From Rhodocyclaceae bacterium (GTDB lineage Bacteria > Pseudomonadota > Gammaproteobacteria > Burkholderiales > Rhodocyclaceae), in NCBI GenBank assembly GCA_030681195.1, contig JAUXXJ010000005.1, positions 286,964 through 350,963 of the forward strand: 64,000 nt of DNA, written 5' to 3'. Below, one piece after another: positions 45,171 through 55,425 of this stretch (positions are counted from its first letter, which is position 1; every line of letters begins with the position of its first letter). The position numbers and the translations under genes were made by a program. The notes beneath the pieces are model-generated. The model saw only the letters and a program-made list of their open reading frames with translations, was not told the DNA's origin and did not search any database.

Positions 45171-45430
45171 ATGTTCAACGAAGACACCATCGAATCCGCA
45201 GCGCTCGATTATTTTGAGTCGCTTGGTTATGCCACGCGACGTGGCGGCGACGTCGCCACGGCTTGCCGGTTGCCGTCAAAGTGATGACGGAAGGCGTCCG
45301 AGCCAAGCTACGGGTGCTGGTCAAGCGCATCCTGCGCAAGTATGGCTACCCGCCGGACAAGCAGGAAAAGGCAGCAGAGACCGTCTTGCAGCAGGCGGAA
45401 TTATTTTCGGCAGAATGGGTTTCTTCATGA
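45171..45430 (+). pseudogene. hsdR: hsdR remnant: N-terminal and C-terminal ends only
   Basis: From an ATG at 45171 the frame encodes [20 protein letters not shown], the typical start of a type I restriction endonuclease subunit, and stops at 45284 after 37 codons. In another frame, 45281-45430 encodes [20 protein letters not shown] through [10 protein letters not shown], the typical HsdR C-terminus. About 700 to 900 residues of nuclease and helicase sequence are missing between them, and the junction is also out of frame. The TGA overlaps the ATG of the following permease gene. Confidence 0.85.
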
Positions 45431-47922
45431 ACACACTTCGACTTACCGCCCGCATGCTGCGGCGCGACCTGCGTGCCGGCCATCTTAATGTGCTGGTGTT
45501 GGCGCTTGTGCTCGCCGTGGCGGCCTTGACCGGTGTTGGCTTTCTGGCCGAGCGCGTGCAGCGGGCCGTGGAGAGCGAGGCGCACCAGTTGCTCGGTGGC
45601 GATCTGCTGCTTTCGGCCGACCATGCCTGGGATGAGCGCTTCCGGCGTGCTGCTGTTGAGCATGGACTGCAGTTCGCCGAGAGTGCGAGTTTTCCCAGCA
45701 TGGTGTCGGCTGCGGATGGCGTGCAACTGGCGGAGATCAAGGCGGTGTCGGCCAACTACCCCTTGCGCGGCGAGTTGCGCATTGCACCGCAACTGAATGC
45801 GCCCGATCGGCCGGCGACGGGGGAGGAACGCACGCCCAAGTCGGGGCAGGTTTGGCCCGATGAGCGTCTGGCGGCAGCCTTGGCGCTAGCGCCCGGCCAG
45901 CGGCTAAATGTCGGCGCTGGCGAGACGGCCGTGGCGGCGATTGTTACGCATGAACCTGATCGTGGCATCAATCCATTTTCCCTGGCGCCGCGTCTGATTT
46001 TGCCGCTGGTTGATCTGCCTGCGACGGGACTGGTCCAACCGGGCAGTCGCATTACCTGGCGCCTCCATCTGGCGGGCGAGCGTGCCAATGTCGTGCAGTT
46101 CCAACGTTGGGCGAAGGCTAATCTTGGACGGGGTGAGCGACTCGAAGCGCTGGACAATGCCCGGCCGGAAATTCGCAATCTCATCGAACGGGCGCAGCGC
46201 TTCCTCAGTTTGGCCGCCTTGCTGACGGTGGTGTTGGCGGCGGTTGCGGTCGGCTTGGCGGCACGGCGTTACATGCAGACGCATCTCGATGCCTGCGCCG
46301 TGATGCGTTGCCTCGGCGCGAGCGAACGGCAGATCCTGCTGATCCACGGGGGCGAGTTCATTCTGCTCGGCCTGATGGCGACGCTGCTGGGCGGTGCGCT
46401 CGGCTATGGCTTCCAGCACCTCCTGCAATCCTTGTTGGCTGGGTTGGTGGGCACGCGCCTGCCGGCGCCGGGCTGGATGCCGTGGTTGCATGGACTGGCC
46501 GTTGGAACGGTACTGGTTGTCGGCTTTGTGTTGCCGCCCTTGCTGCGGCTCAAGTCGGTGCCGACGGTACGAGTGTTGCGGCGCGAATGGGGCGACAGTG
46601 CGCCGCTGTCGATCCTTTCCTACGCGCTTGGTTTGGGCTGTCTGGCCGGCCTGATGTTCTGGATTGCTGGCGATGCACGACTGGGCGGTGTGGTGCTGGG
46701 TGGCTTCATGGTTGCGATTGCCGTCTTTGCGCTGGTCGGTCGGCTGCTGCTGTTTGCTGTCTGGCGTGTGCTGGGCACCCGGGCGACGGGTGGTTGGCGA
46801 ATTGGCCTGGCCAATCTGCGGCGGCGGGCCGATGCCTCGCTCGTCCAGGTAGTAGCACTGGCGCTGGGGCTGACCACCTTGCTGTTGCTGACGCTGGCCC
46901 GTGGCGATCTCCTCGATTCATGGCGTTCCAATGTGCCGGTCGATGCACCGAATCGCTTTGTCATCAACATCCAGCCCGACCAGCATCCAGCCATCGCCGA
47001 CTTTTTTACTGCGCGTGAATTGACCCCGCCGCGACTTGAACCGATGGTGCGTGGGCGTTTGACACGGGTCAATGGTCGCCCGGTGGCGCCCCGTGATTAC
47101 GTCGATAATCGTGCACAGCGTCTGGTCGAGCGTGAGTTCAATTTGTCTGAGCGCAATGACTTGCCTGTAGGCAACAAGGTGATCGCCGGGCACTGGCATG
47201 CAGAATCCAACGGCGCTGAATTTTCGGTGGAGAAGGGGCTGGCGGAAACGCTCAACCTGCATATCGGCGACGAGCTCGAATTCAGTGTGGTCGGCCAGAG
47301 CTTGACGGCGCGCATTACCTCTCTGCGGCAACTGAACTGGGATTCGATGCGGGTAAACTTTTTTGTTATCGCGCCGCAGGGCCATTTGGCCAACTATCCA
47401 AGCAGCTACATCACCAGTTTCCATTTGCCGGCGGGCAAGGAATCGGTCATCAGCGAACTGGTGCGGCAGTTTCCGAACCTCACGGTGGTTGATGTCGCCT
47501 CGCTGATGCGCCAGATTCAGGAGACGCTCGATCAGGTGATCGGTGCCGTGCAACTGGTTTTTGGCATTGCCCTGCTGGCGGGACTCGTGGTGCTGTATGC
47601 CGCCTTGCAGGCGAGTGCCGGCGAACGTCGCCATGAACTGGCGGTATTGCGTGCGCTCGGGGCGCAGGGCGCCCAACTGCGCGCGGCGCTACTGGCCGAG
47701 TTTGCGGCACTGGGCGGGGTGGCGGGCCTGCTGGCCGGCATTGCAGCGACTGCGATGGCAACAGGACTGGCGCGCTGGGTTTTCCAACTGGACTATCTGC
47801 CGACGCCGGACATCATGCTGGCTGGGATCGTCGTCGGCAGTCTCGGTGTGATGGGTGCCGGGCTGGCGGCAACGCGACGGGCGCGCGGGGTGGCGGTGAC
47901 AGAGGGATTGCGTGAAACCTGA
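45427..47922 (+). CDS. FtsX-family ABC transporter permease (YbbP-like)
   Basis: An 831-residue permease. The open frame extends upstream through the hsdR remnant, but homologous sequence begins at [20 protein letters not shown], so the ATG at 45427 is chosen. An N-terminal helix, a periplasmic MacB-like region, three helices, and a second FtsX repeat ([37 protein letters not shown]) are visible. Relatives pair with a LolD/YbbA-type ATPase usually encoded just upstream; here that place is taken by the hsd wreck, so the partner is missing from the window. [11 protein letters not shown] contains a 24-bp repeat copy. Confidence 0.9.
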   Translation: MNTLRLTARMLRRDLRAGHLNVLVLALVLAVAALTGVGFLAERVQRAVESEAHQLLGGDLLLSADHAWDERFRRAAVEHGLQFAESASFPSMVSAADGVQLAEIKAVSANYPLRGELRIAPQLNAPDRPATGEERTPKSGQVWPDERLAAALALAPGQRLNVGAGETAVAAIVTHEPDRGINPFSLAPRLILPLVDLPATGLVQPGSRITWRLHLAGERANVVQFQRWAKANLGRGERLEALDNARPEIRNLIERAQRFLSLAALLTVVLAAVAVGLAARRYMQTHLDACAVMRCLGASERQILLIHGGEFILLGLMATLLGGALGYGFQHLLQSLLAGLVGTRLPAPGWMPWLHGLAVGTVLVVGFVLPPLLRLKSVPTVRVLRREWGDSAPLSILSYALGLGCLAGLMFWIAGDARLGGVVLGGFMVAIAVFALVGRLLLFAVWRVLGTRATGGWRIGLANLRRRADASLVQVVALALGLTTLLLLTLARGDLLDSWRSNVPVDAPNRFVINIQPDQHPAIADFFTARELTPPRLEPMVRGRLTRVNGRPVAPRDYVDNRAQRLVEREFNLSERNDLPVGNKVIAGHWHAESNGAEFSVEKGLAETLNLHIGDELEFSVVGQSLTARITSLRQLNWDSMRVNFFVIAPQGHLANYPSSYITSFHLPAGKESVISELVRQFPNLTVVDVASLMRQIQETLDQVIGAVQLVFGIALLAGLVVLYAALQASAGERRHELAVLRALGAQGAQLRAALLAEFAALGGVAGLLAGIAATAMATGLARWVFQLDYLPTPDIMLAGIVVGSLGVMGAGLAATRRARGVAVTEGLRET
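45906..45929 (-). repeat. 24-bp interspersed repeat inside the permease gene (diverged)
   Basis: AAATGTCGGCGC then TGGCGAGACGGC: two differences from consensus, in frame, encoding NVGAGETA in the periplasmic domain. Confidence 0.75.
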
Positions 47923-47951
47923 CGGCAGGAAAAGCGCATAATTAATGCGAC

Positions 47952-49745
47952 ATGAACGACATTACTACAACCGGTATGAAGATGCAGGTCGTCCAGCGAT
48001 ATGGGCAGTTGGTGGCTTTGTTGTATCTCGGCTCTGCGGTTTTCTTCGTGGCGCTGGGTGTCCTTGAATGGCAGCGGGTATCCGATAATACCGATGTGCT
48101 GGCACGGGAACGTGGGCGGGTGTTGTTTGGCCTGGTCGAGATGGCGCGCGAATGGAATGCGGGTCATGGCGGTGTGTATGTACCCGTCACCGAGGCGACC
48201 CAGCCGAATCCCTATCTGGTGCATCCGCAACGCGATCAGACTACAACCGAAGGGCGAGCACTGACGATGATCAACCCGGCCTTCATGACGCGTCAGATTG
48301 CCGAACTGGCGGCGCAGAAGTCGGGTTTGCGTTTCAATATCACCAGTCTCAGGCCAATTCGCCCCGGTAACGCCCCCGATCCATGGGAGAGCGAGACCCT
48401 GCGCCGGTTCGAAGATATCGGACTTAAGGAACGAATCGAGTTCTTCCCGGCGTTTCCGTTTGGCGACAAGGCTGGTCCAGCCCATCGCTACATGGCTCCC
48501 CTGCATGTCAAACCACCCTGTATGGCCTGTCATGCGAAGCAGGGTTATCAGGTTGGCGATATCCGGGGCGGCATCTCGGTGACGATGCCCGCCGAGGCCT
48601 TGCTGGCCATTCGTGATCAGCAGCGCCGCTCCAGCTTGCTGATTATCCTTGGGGGCTTCATTGTGACGGTGGCCCTGCTGCATTTGCTGGCTGCACGGGC
48701 ACGGCGTCATTATCGGGATCTGCAGGCGCAAGCCGCACGGCAAGAAGACGTTATCGCGGCGCGCACGGCAGAACTGGCCGAGCGCAATGTTGCCCTGAAG
48801 CTGGAAGTGGAAGAGCGTCGCCGTAACGAGCGAGAATTACGGATTGCCGGTGCGGTGTTCGATAGCGCGGCTGAGGCGATCATGGTGACGGATGCGCAAA
48901 ATCTCATTCTGCGGGTCAATCCGGCTTTTACAGTGATCACTGGCTACACGCCGAAGGAGGTGGTTGGCCTGAATCCCACCCTGCTCAAGTCGGGGCGACA
49001 TGATGCTAGTTATTACGCCGTGATGTGGGATGCCCTGCAGTCACGTGGGCACTGGCAGGGCGAAATATGGAACCGCCACAAGAATGGCAATATCTATGTG
49101 GAGTGGTTGTCAATCTCGCGCATTGAGGCCGATGAGACGACCGGCGGACATTATCTGGCGGTATTCAACGACATCACCCAACGCAAGGAAGCAGAGGAGA
49201 TCTTGCGCCACAGGGCCAATTTCGATGCGCTGACCGATCTGCCCAACCGCAGCCTGTTCTATGATCGTTTGCAGGCGGCGATCAATCAGGCACATCGCTA
49301 TCACCGCATCTTCGTGCTGTTGATGATCGACCTCGATCACTTCAAGGAGGTCAACGATACCTTCGGCCATCCGGCCGGCGATGAGCTGCTGGTTGAGGCG
49401 TCGCGCCGGCTGATCAGTTGCGTGCGCGAGTCGGATACCGTGGCGCGCCTCGGTGGCGACGAGTTTGCCGTGATCCTGTCCGAAATCCTTCATGCTGGCG
49501 AAGCCGAGCAGATTGCCCAGCGCATGGTGCGCCTGATGGCGGAACCTTTCCATCTCGATGCGGGCACCGCGCATGTTTCTGCGAGTATTGGCTTGGCGGT
49601 TTATCCGCAACATGGCGCGGATAGCGAACAACTGCAGCGTAATGCGGACAAGGTTCTTTATCAAGTGAAGGAATCGGGGCGCAATGCCTATCGGGTGTTC
49701 TCGCCGAAGCGGCACAGTCAGGATGGGCAGGGCGATCTCTTGTAG
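47952..49745 (+). CDS. Heme-binding (DUF3365/Tll0287-like) PAS-GGDEF diguanylate cyclase
   Basis: A 597-residue membrane protein. After a membrane helix (about 20-40), a periplasmic Tll0287-like domain carries a c-type heme motif CMACH (Cys190, Cys193, His194). A second helix (about 225-245), a coiled coil, a PAS domain (about 290-410; TVITGYTPKEVVGLNP) and an intact GGDEF domain follow (ARLGGDEFAVIL). RESD lies five residues before GGDEF, so the product-inhibition site is present. It probably makes c-di-GMP in response to redox or a gas ligand at heme; that input is inferred from the family. Confidence 0.92.
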   Translation: MNDITTTGMKMQVVQRYGQLVALLYLGSAVFFVALGVLEWQRVSDNTDVLARERGRVLFGLVEMAREWNAGHGGVYVPVTEATQPNPYLVHPQRDQTTTEGRALTMINPAFMTRQIAELAAQKSGLRFNITSLRPIRPGNAPDPWESETLRRFEDIGLKERIEFFPAFPFGDKAGPAHRYMAPLHVKPPCMACHAKQGYQVGDIRGGISVTMPAEALLAIRDQQRRSSLLIILGGFIVTVALLHLLAARARRHYRDLQAQAARQEDVIAARTAELAERNVALKLEVEERRRNERELRIAGAVFDSAAEAIMVTDAQNLILRVNPAFTVITGYTPKEVVGLNPTLLKSGRHDASYYAVMWDALQSRGHWQGEIWNRHKNGNIYVEWLSISRIEADETTGGHYLAVFNDITQRKEAEEILRHRANFDALTDLPNRSLFYDRLQAAINQAHRYHRIFVLLMIDLDHFKEVNDTFGHPAGDELLVEASRRLISCVRESDTVARLGGDEFAVILSEILHAGEAEQIAQRMVRLMAEPFHLDAGTAHVSASIGLAVYPQHGADSEQLQRNADKVLYQVKESGRNAYRVFSPKRHSQDGQGDLL

Positions 49746-49781
49746 CTCAGATACAATCGGTCATCGATTACGGAGGAATGC

Positions 49782-50255
49782 ATGCTGCAGACAGGGCAGA
49801 ACGCACCGGCCATCAGCTTGCCGGATGCAGATATGGAACTGTTCGAATCGGCCAGCTTGCTGGGCAAGCGGCACGTGGTGCTGTTTTTCTATCCGAAAGA
49901 CGGCACACCGTACTGCACGCTTCAGGCTATCGATTTTTCAGACCACGAGAGTGAGTTCAATCGGCTGGACTGCGAGGTCATCGGCGTGTCACGCGACGAT
50001 TGTCTGGCGCATGCCGATTTTCGCGACAAGCATGGCCTGTCGATCCGGCTGTTGGCGGATGAGGAGGGTGAGATTTGTCGCAAGTTCGGCGTGATGCATT
50101 TTCGGGAGCATGACGGCCACAAGAAGTTGTGCCTGATCCGCTCCACCTTCGTGATCGACAAACACGGCGTGATTCGTCACGCGCTTTACGACGTGCCGCC
50201 GAAGGGGCACGCCGCTGAAGTTTTTCAGCTCGTCAAACAACTCGGCAAACATTAG
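49782..50255 (+). CDS. Peroxiredoxin, BCP/PrxQ type
   Basis: A 157-residue thioredoxin-fold peroxidase. The peroxidatic cysteine is Cys45 in DGTPYCTLQA; no resolving cysteine five residues later is seen, so it is likely a one-Cys type or uses a distant thiol. FRDKHGLSIRLLADEEGEI is typical of BCP. It reduces hydroperoxides in the cytoplasm. GGAGG lies eight bases before the ATG. Confidence 0.9.
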   Translation: MLQTGQNAPAISLPDADMELFESASLLGKRHVVLFFYPKDGTPYCTLQAIDFSDHESEFNRLDCEVIGVSRDDCLAHADFRDKHGLSIRLLADEEGEICRKFGVMHFREHDGHKKLCLIRSTFVIDKHGVIRHALYDVPPKGHAAEVFQLVKQLGKH

Positions 50256-50282
50256 GCCGACTTGCAAATTCAGGAGATTTCA

Positions 50283-50765
50283 ATGCAGATTGGCCCGAAT
50301 ACCGTTGTGACTCTTACGTATCGAGTGACCGATACTTCCGGTAATGTGATTGACGCCGGCGAAAAGCCGCTGATTTACCTGCATGGCGGGCATGGCGGTA
50401 TCTTCGAGAGGATCGAAACCGAACTGGAAGGCCAGACCACCGGTTTCCAGAAGGATGTGCGTCTGCAGCCCGAAGAAGCCTTTGGTGATTTTGATGCCGA
50501 GCTGGTCATGGTCGAGCCGCGCGAACTGTTCCCGGACAACATCGAAGTCGGCATGCAGTTCGAGCGCGCTTCGGAAGATGACGAGGAGGACGGCATGCTC
50601 TACACCATCACCGACATTGCCGATGGCAAGGTGGTGGTCGATGGCAACCATCCGCTGGCAGGCATGGCACTGGTATTTTCCTGCACCGTGGATGAGGTGC
50701 GTGCTGCGACGGCTGAGGAGATCGGTCATGGCCATGTGCATGGCGAAGGTGGCCACCTGCATTGA
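50283..50765 (+). CDS. slyD: FKBP-type peptidyl-prolyl isomerase SlyD
   Basis: A 160-residue SlyD. The ATG at 50283 follows AGGAG by seven bases and is preferred over a TTG upstream. The FKBP fold with inserted chaperone flap is visible (LTYRVTDTSGNVIDAGEKPL, LQPEEAFGDFD, NHPLAGMALVF). A short His-rich metal-binding tail GHGHVHGEGGHLH ends the protein. It folds proline-containing proteins and may supply nickel. It converges with murI. Confidence 0.93.
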   Translation: MQIGPNTVVTLTYRVTDTSGNVIDAGEKPLIYLHGGHGGIFERIETELEGQTTGFQKDVRLQPEEAFGDFDAELVMVEPRELFPDNIEVGMQFERASEDDEEDGMLYTITDIADGKVVVDGNHPLAGMALVFSCTVDEVRAATAEEIGHGHVHGEGGHLH

Positions 50766-50780
50766 TTTTCCTCTGACGGG

Positions 50781-51560
50781 TTAAACGCTGACTTGGGTGA
50801 CCGACGCCACACGGCGCGCCACTTTGTTGAGGCTGAGGGCGGGCAGGGCGGCGGACAGGCGTTCCGGATGTACGGTGGCCTGCAGGCTAATTTTTCCGTC
50901 GGCATAACTGTCGCCGCGCAGACGCAACACCTGACGCGCCACGGCGTCGGCGACATCGACGAGCTGGGCGCGTCCCTCCAACAATGGCTCGATGATCGGG
51001 ATCAGGAAAGCGTAATGCGTACAGCCGAGAACGATGCGGTCAACGCCGGCATCCAGCAGGGGACGGATTTTTTGTTCGACCTCTGCTCGAAACGCTGGTG
51101 TATCCGGTTGAAGTGTTTCAACGTGGGTGGCCCAGCCGGGGCAGGGAACGACATCCACCTTGACTTGGGCGGCATGGGTGTCGATCAGGTGGGCGAGGCG
51201 CTTGCTGCGTGCGGTGGTTTCGGTGGCCAGGACTGCGATATGCCGTTTGAGGGAACCCTGCGCCGCTGGTTTGACGCCGGGTTCGACACCGACGACTTGA
51301 ATGTGTGGGAGGTGCTCTCTTAGCGCCTGGATGGCCGTGGTGGTGGCGGTGTTACAGGCAGCGACAATCAGCTTGCAGCCCTGATCGGCGAGATGCTGAC
51401 CGATGGCGAGCACGCGTCCGGTAATGAAGTTATCCGGCTTGTCGCCGTAGGGAACATGGGCGGTGTCGGCCAGATAGATCAGGTTCGCCTGCGGCAATTC
51501 GCGGGCGATGGCAGCCAGTACGGAAAGGCCACCGAGTCCTGAGTCAAAAACTCCAATCAC
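50781..51560 (-). CDS. murI: Glutamate racemase
   Basis: A 259-residue Asp/Glu racemase. Catalytic cysteines are Cys69 in VAACNTAT and a second in VLGCTHYAF near residue 180; DSGLGGLSV and ADTAHVPYG are typical. It makes D-glutamate for peptidoglycan. Translation starts at a GTG, three bases after a copy of the 24-bp repeat in the 33-bp gap behind fumarase, so the repeat occupies the place where a ribosome-binding site would lie. No clear Shine-Dalgarno is visible. Confidence 0.94.
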   Translation of the reverse strand: MIGVFDSGLGGLSVLAAIARELPQANLIYLADTAHVPYGDKPDNFITGRVLAIGQHLADQGCKLIVAACNTATTTAIQALREHLPHIQVVGVEPGVKPAAQGSLKRHIAVLATETTARSKRLAHLIDTHAAQVKVDVVPCPGWATHVETLQPDTPAFRAEVEQKIRPLLDAGVDRIVLGCTHYAFLIPIIEPLLEGRAQLVDVADAVARQVLRLRGDSYADGKISLQATVHPERLSAALPALSLNKVARRVASVTQVSV

Positions 51561-51563
51561 TGG

Positions 51564-51587
51564 AAAAGTCGGCGCTGGTAGGACGGC
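51564..51587 (-). repeat. 24-bp interspersed repeat between fumarase and murI
   Basis: AAAAGTCGGCGC then TGGTAGGACGGC on the plus strand, two differences from consensus. It fills most of the gap between the fumarase stop and the murI GTG start, both on the minus strand. Confidence 0.87.
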
Positions 51588-51593
51588 ATAAGA

Positions 51594-53117
51594 TCAATGC
51601 GTTGCCACGGGAATCTTGCCAATGATGGCTTGCCATGCCTGAGGCCCGGTCTCATGCACCGAGGTACCGCTGGAATCGACCGCCACGGTGACCGGCATGT
51701 CCTGTACGTCGAACTCGTAAATGGCTTCCATGCCGAGATCGGCGAAGCCCACCACCTTGGCGGTCTTGATCGCCTTGGCCACTAGGTAGGCGGCGCCGCC
51801 GACGGCCATCAGGTAAGCCGACTTGTGCTTCTTGATCGCCTCGATCGCCGTCGAACCGCGCTCGGCCTTGCCGACCATGGAGATGAGGCCGGTCTGGGCC
51901 AGCATCATCTCGGTGAACTTGTCCATCCGCGTCGCCGTGGTGGGACCGGCCGGACCGACCGCCTCGTCACGCACCGGGTCCACCGGGCCGACGTAGTAGA
52001 TGACGCGATTGGTGAAATCCACCGGCAGCTTCTCGCCCTTGGCTAGCATGTCCTGGATGCGCTTGTGCGCGGCATCACGGCCGGTCAGCATCTTGCCATT
52101 CAGCAAAAGCGTCTGGCCCGGCTTCCAGGCGGCGACTTCGGCGGCGGTGAGCGTATCCAGATTGACTCGGGTGGACTTCTCTGTGTCCGGCGTCCAGGAG
52201 ACTTGCGGCCAGTCGGCGAGTGACGGCGGTGTAAGCACGGCCGGGCCGCTGCCATCGAGGTGGAAGTGGGCGTGGCGGGTCGCTGCACAGTTGGGGATCA
52301 TCGCCACCGGCAGGCTGGCGGCATGAGTCGGGTAGTCCATGATCTTGACGTCAAGCACGGTGGTCAGGCCGCCCAGCCCCTGAGCGCCAATACCCAGTGC
52401 ATTGACCTTCTCGAACAGTTCAAGGCGCAGTTCTTCGACGCGATTGCTCGGCCCGCGCGCGATCAGTTCATCGATATCGACCGGCGCCATCAGCGATTCC
52501 TTGGCCAGCAGCATCGCCTTCTCCGGCGTGCCACCGATGCCGATGCCGAGGATGCCGGGCGGGCACCAGCCGGCGCCCATGGTCGGCACGGTCTTCAGCA
52601 CCCAGTCGACGATGGAATCGGAGGGATTCAGCGCGTAGAACTTCGACTTGTTCTCCGAACCACCGCCCTTGGCCGCGCAGATCACCTCGACGTGATCGCC
52701 AGCGACCATCTCGTAGTGGATCACCGCCGGGGTGTTGTCCTTGCTGTTGGTGCGTTTTCCGGCCGGGTCGAGCAGCACCGAGGCGCGCAGCTTGTTGTCG
52801 GGGTGGTTGTAGGCGCGGCGCACGCCTTCATTGACCATCTCTTGGATCGTCAGTTTGGCGTCCCACTTCGCGTCCATGCCGATCTTGAGGAAGACCACGG
52901 CGATGCCAGTGTCCTGGCAGATCGGGCGTTTGCCTTCTGCGCACATGCGGCTATTGGTCAGGATCTGGGCAATCGCATCCTTGGCCGCCGGGCTTTGCTC
53001 ACGCTCGTAGGCGCGGCCCAGCGCCTGAATGTAATCAAGCGGGTGGTAGTAGCTGATGAACTGAAAGGCATCGGCGATGGACTGGATGAAGTCGTCTTGC
53101 TTGATCGGTGCGGACAT
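51594..53117 (-). CDS. Fumarate hydratase, class I (Fe-S)
   Basis: A 507-residue class I fumarase of the FumA/FumB type with alpha and beta parts fused (RPICQDTGIAVVFLKIG, KGGGSENKSKFYALNPSD, GIGIGGTPEKAMLLAKES, and the beta part with TGRDAAHKRIQDML and YYVGPVDP). It interconverts fumarate and malate using a [4Fe-4S] cluster. The start at 53117 follows AGAGGGAATCGACC and begins MSAPIKQDDF; an in-frame ATG 18 codons earlier has no such site. It diverges from acs. Confidence 0.94.
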   Translation of the reverse strand: MSAPIKQDDFIQSIADAFQFISYYHPLDYIQALGRAYEREQSPAAKDAIAQILTNSRMCAEGKRPICQDTGIAVVFLKIGMDAKWDAKLTIQEMVNEGVRRAYNHPDNKLRASVLLDPAGKRTNSKDNTPAVIHYEMVAGDHVEVICAAKGGGSENKSKFYALNPSDSIVDWVLKTVPTMGAGWCPPGILGIGIGGTPEKAMLLAKESLMAPVDIDELIARGPSNRVEELRLELFEKVNALGIGAQGLGGLTTVLDVKIMDYPTHAASLPVAMIPNCAATRHAHFHLDGSGPAVLTPPSLADWPQVSWTPDTEKSTRVNLDTLTAAEVAAWKPGQTLLLNGKMLTGRDAAHKRIQDMLAKGEKLPVDFTNRVIYYVGPVDPVRDEAVGPAGPTTATRMDKFTEMMLAQTGLISMVGKAERGSTAIEAIKKHKSAYLMAVGGAAYLVAKAIKTAKVVGFADLGMEAIYEFDVQDMPVTVAVDSSGTSVHETGPQAWQAIIGKIPVATH

Positions 53118-53319
53118 GGTCGATTCCCTCTGGCTGTTGTTTTTACAGTGCTTTTCGTTGGGGTGCAGCAAAGCAAAATTTTACACGGCTAGATGGACAT
53201 CACCATCATCAGTGATAGGGGCAAAACACGCTTGCGTAAGTGGTACGTAAGCTGCGCTGGCTGTAATACTGGACTAAACTCCAAGGCTCAAAAAAAGACC
53301 GGTCAGCGCATGTTTTGGC

Positions 53320-53335
53320 AGGCCGACAAGTTGCA
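53320..53335 (+). promoter_or_regulatory. Weak sigma-54-like site in the fumarase-acs gap
   Basis: The 294-bp gap between the divergent fumarase and acs genes holds no ORF I trust. At 53320-53335 GG (53321) and GC (53333) are separated by ten bases with TTGCA at the downstream end, the spacing of a -24/-12 promoter, but the -24 box is poor. A direct-repeat-like pair, GCGTAAGT and ACGTAAGC, lies near 53234-53252. acs promoters are often catabolically controlled. Treat as a candidate only. Confidence 0.2.
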
Positions 53336-53411
53336 AATTCATCAAAACTGCCAACCGCATTTGGGTTGGTTTCTGGTTTCACCAATGTCATTGCGAGAGG
53401 AGAAAATCTCA

Positions 53412-55394
53412 ATGAGCGCTATCGAATCAGTCATGCAGGAACACCGTATCTTTCCGCCCTCTGAAGAAACCGTCAAACGGGCCACGATTTCCGGCATGGC
53501 CGCCTACGAGGCTCTGTGCAAGGAAGCCGAGCAGGACTACACCGGTTACTGGGGTCGTTTGGCCAAAGAGCATCTGGTCTGGAAAGAGCCTTTTAATACC
53601 GTCCTCGACGAGTCCAACGCCCCGTTTTTCAAGTGGTTCCCGGACGGCAAACTGAACGTTTCCTATAACTGTCTGGACAAGAACGTCGAAGCCGGTTTGG
53701 GCGACAAGGTTGCGCTGATTTTCGAAGCCGATGACGGCTCCGTCACCAAGGTGACGTACAAGGATCTGCTGACCCGCGTTAGCAAATTTGCCAATGCCAT
53801 GCGTGCGCAGGGCGTGAAGAAGGGCGATCGTGTTCTGATCTACGTCGCCATGTCCGTCGAGGGCATCGTGGCGATGCAGGCCTGTGCGCGTATCGGCGCG
53901 ATTCACTCCGTCGTCTTCGGTGGCTTCTCTGCCAAGTCGCTCGAAGAACGTATTCTGGATGCCGGCGCTGTCGCCGTCATCACCATGGACGAGCAGTGTC
54001 GCGGTGGCAAGTCCATCCCGCTCAAGCCTGCGGTTGATGAGGCGTTGTCGCTGGCTCAGGGCCATCAAGTCAAGAACGTGTTTGTGATCAAGCGCACCGG
54101 CGGCGCCTGCAACATGGTTGCCGGCCGCGACTTCTGGTACCACGAGGTTTCTGCCAGCCAACCCGATACCTGCGAGCCCGAGTGGGTGGATGCCGAGCAT
54201 CCATTGTTCCTCCTCTATACCTCCGGTTCGACCGGCAAGCCGAAGGGTGTCCAGCATTCCACCGGTGGCTATCTGCTGCATGCCATCCTGACCATGCGCT
54301 GGACCTTCGACATCAAGAAGGACGACGTGTTCTGGTGTACCGCCGATATCGGCTGGGTCACCGGTCACACCTATATCACCTATGGCCCACTCGCTTGTGG
54401 CGCCACTGAAATCGTTTTCGAATCCGTGCCGACCTATCCGGACGCCGGCCGTTTCTGGAAGATGATTCAGGATCACAAGGTTTCCGTCTTCTATACGGCG
54501 CCGACGGCGATTCGTTCGTTGATCAAGGCCTCGGAAGGCACGCCGACCACTCATCCGCGCAACTACAACCTCAAGTCGCTGCGTATCCTGGGCTCGGTTG
54601 GCGAGCCGATCAACCCCGAAGCCTGGATGTGGTACTACGAGAACGTCGGCGGCAGCCGCTGCCCGATCGTCGATACCTTCTGGCAGACCGAAACCGGTGG
54701 TCACATGATTACCCCGTTGCCGGGTGCGACACCGCTGGTGCCGGGTTCCTGCACGCTGCCCTTCCCGGGCATACAGGCCGCCATCGTCGATGAGACCGGT
54801 GCTGACGTGCCGTGGGGCAATGGTGGTTTCCTCGTCGTCAAGAAGCCCTGGCCGTCGATGATTCGTACCATCTGGGGTGATCCTGATCGCTTCGTCAAGT
54901 CCTACTATCCGCCCGACTTCAGTGGCAAGCTCTACCTCGCCGGCGACGGTGCGGTGCGCGATGCCAAGACCGGCTACTTCACTATCATGGGCCGTATTGA
55001 CGACGTGCTGAACGTTTCGGGTCACCGCATGGGCACGATGGAAATCGAATCCGCGCTGGTTTCCAACCCGCTCGTTGCCGAAGCGGCTGTGGTCGGTCGT
55101 CCGGATGACCTGACTGGCGAAGCTATCTGCGCCTTCGTGGTGCTGAAGGGTTCGCGTCCGTCCGGCGAAGATGCCAAGAAGCTCGCCAACGAGTTGCGCA
55201 ACTGGGTCGGCAAGGAAATCGGCCCGATCGCCAAGCCCAAGGACATCCGTTTCGGCGAGAACCTGCCGAAGACGCGTTCGGGCAAGATCATGCGCCGTCT
55301 GCTGCGTTCGCTGGCCAAGGGCGAGGAAGTCACGCAAGACGTATCGACACTCGAAAATCCCGGCATTCTGGAGCAGCTCAAACAGGGCATTTAA
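53412..55394 (+). CDS. acs: Acetyl-CoA synthetase
   Basis: A 660-residue AMP-forming ligase. The ATG at 53412, after GAGAGGAGAAAA, begins [11 protein letters not shown]; the frame is open upstream but that part has no similarity or coding character. Motifs are [28 protein letters not shown], the [15 protein letters not shown] hinge and the acetylation-prone lysine in [10 protein letters not shown]. It activates acetate to acetyl-CoA, complementing the AckA route in the first part of the window. It is followed by a strong terminator. Confidence 0.96.
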   Translation: MSAIESVMQEHRIFPPSEETVKRATISGMAAYEALCKEAEQDYTGYWGRLAKEHLVWKEPFNTVLDESNAPFFKWFPDGKLNVSYNCLDKNVEAGLGDKVALIFEADDGSVTKVTYKDLLTRVSKFANAMRAQGVKKGDRVLIYVAMSVEGIVAMQACARIGAIHSVVFGGFSAKSLEERILDAGAVAVITMDEQCRGGKSIPLKPAVDEALSLAQGHQVKNVFVIKRTGGACNMVAGRDFWYHEVSASQPDTCEPEWVDAEHPLFLLYTSGSTGKPKGVQHSTGGYLLHAILTMRWTFDIKKDDVFWCTADIGWVTGHTYITYGPLACGATEIVFESVPTYPDAGRFWKMIQDHKVSVFYTAPTAIRSLIKASEGTPTTHPRNYNLKSLRILGSVGEPINPEAWMWYYENVGGSRCPIVDTFWQTETGGHMITPLPGATPLVPGSCTLPFPGIQAAIVDETGADVPWGNGGFLVVKKPWPSMIRTIWGDPDRFVKSYYPPDFSGKLYLAGDGAVRDAKTGYFTIMGRIDDVLNVSGHRMGTMEIESALVSNPLVAEAAVVGRPDDLTGEAICAFVVLKGSRPSGEDAKKLANELRNWVGKEIGPIAKPKDIRFGENLPKTRSGKIMRRLLRSLAKGEEVTQDVSTLENPGILEQLKQGI

Positions 55395-55425
55395 TCCAGA
55401 ACAAAACCGGAGGAGGGTAACGAAT

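Noticed and set aside
46982..47005. Possible repeat copy in the FtsX-type permease
   Set aside because: Right half matches with one mismatch but the left half has four; the frame (AIADFF) differs from that of all accepted in-gene copies.
53320..53335. Sigma-54 promoter for acs as a firm call
   Set aside because: Only the GG-N10-GC spacing and TTGCA fit; the -24 box is poor, so it is kept as a low-confidence feature and not as a finding.
53427..55337. Long open frame antisense to acs
   Set aside because: Complete overlap with a clearly identified acetyl-CoA synthetase; a by-product of codon bias.
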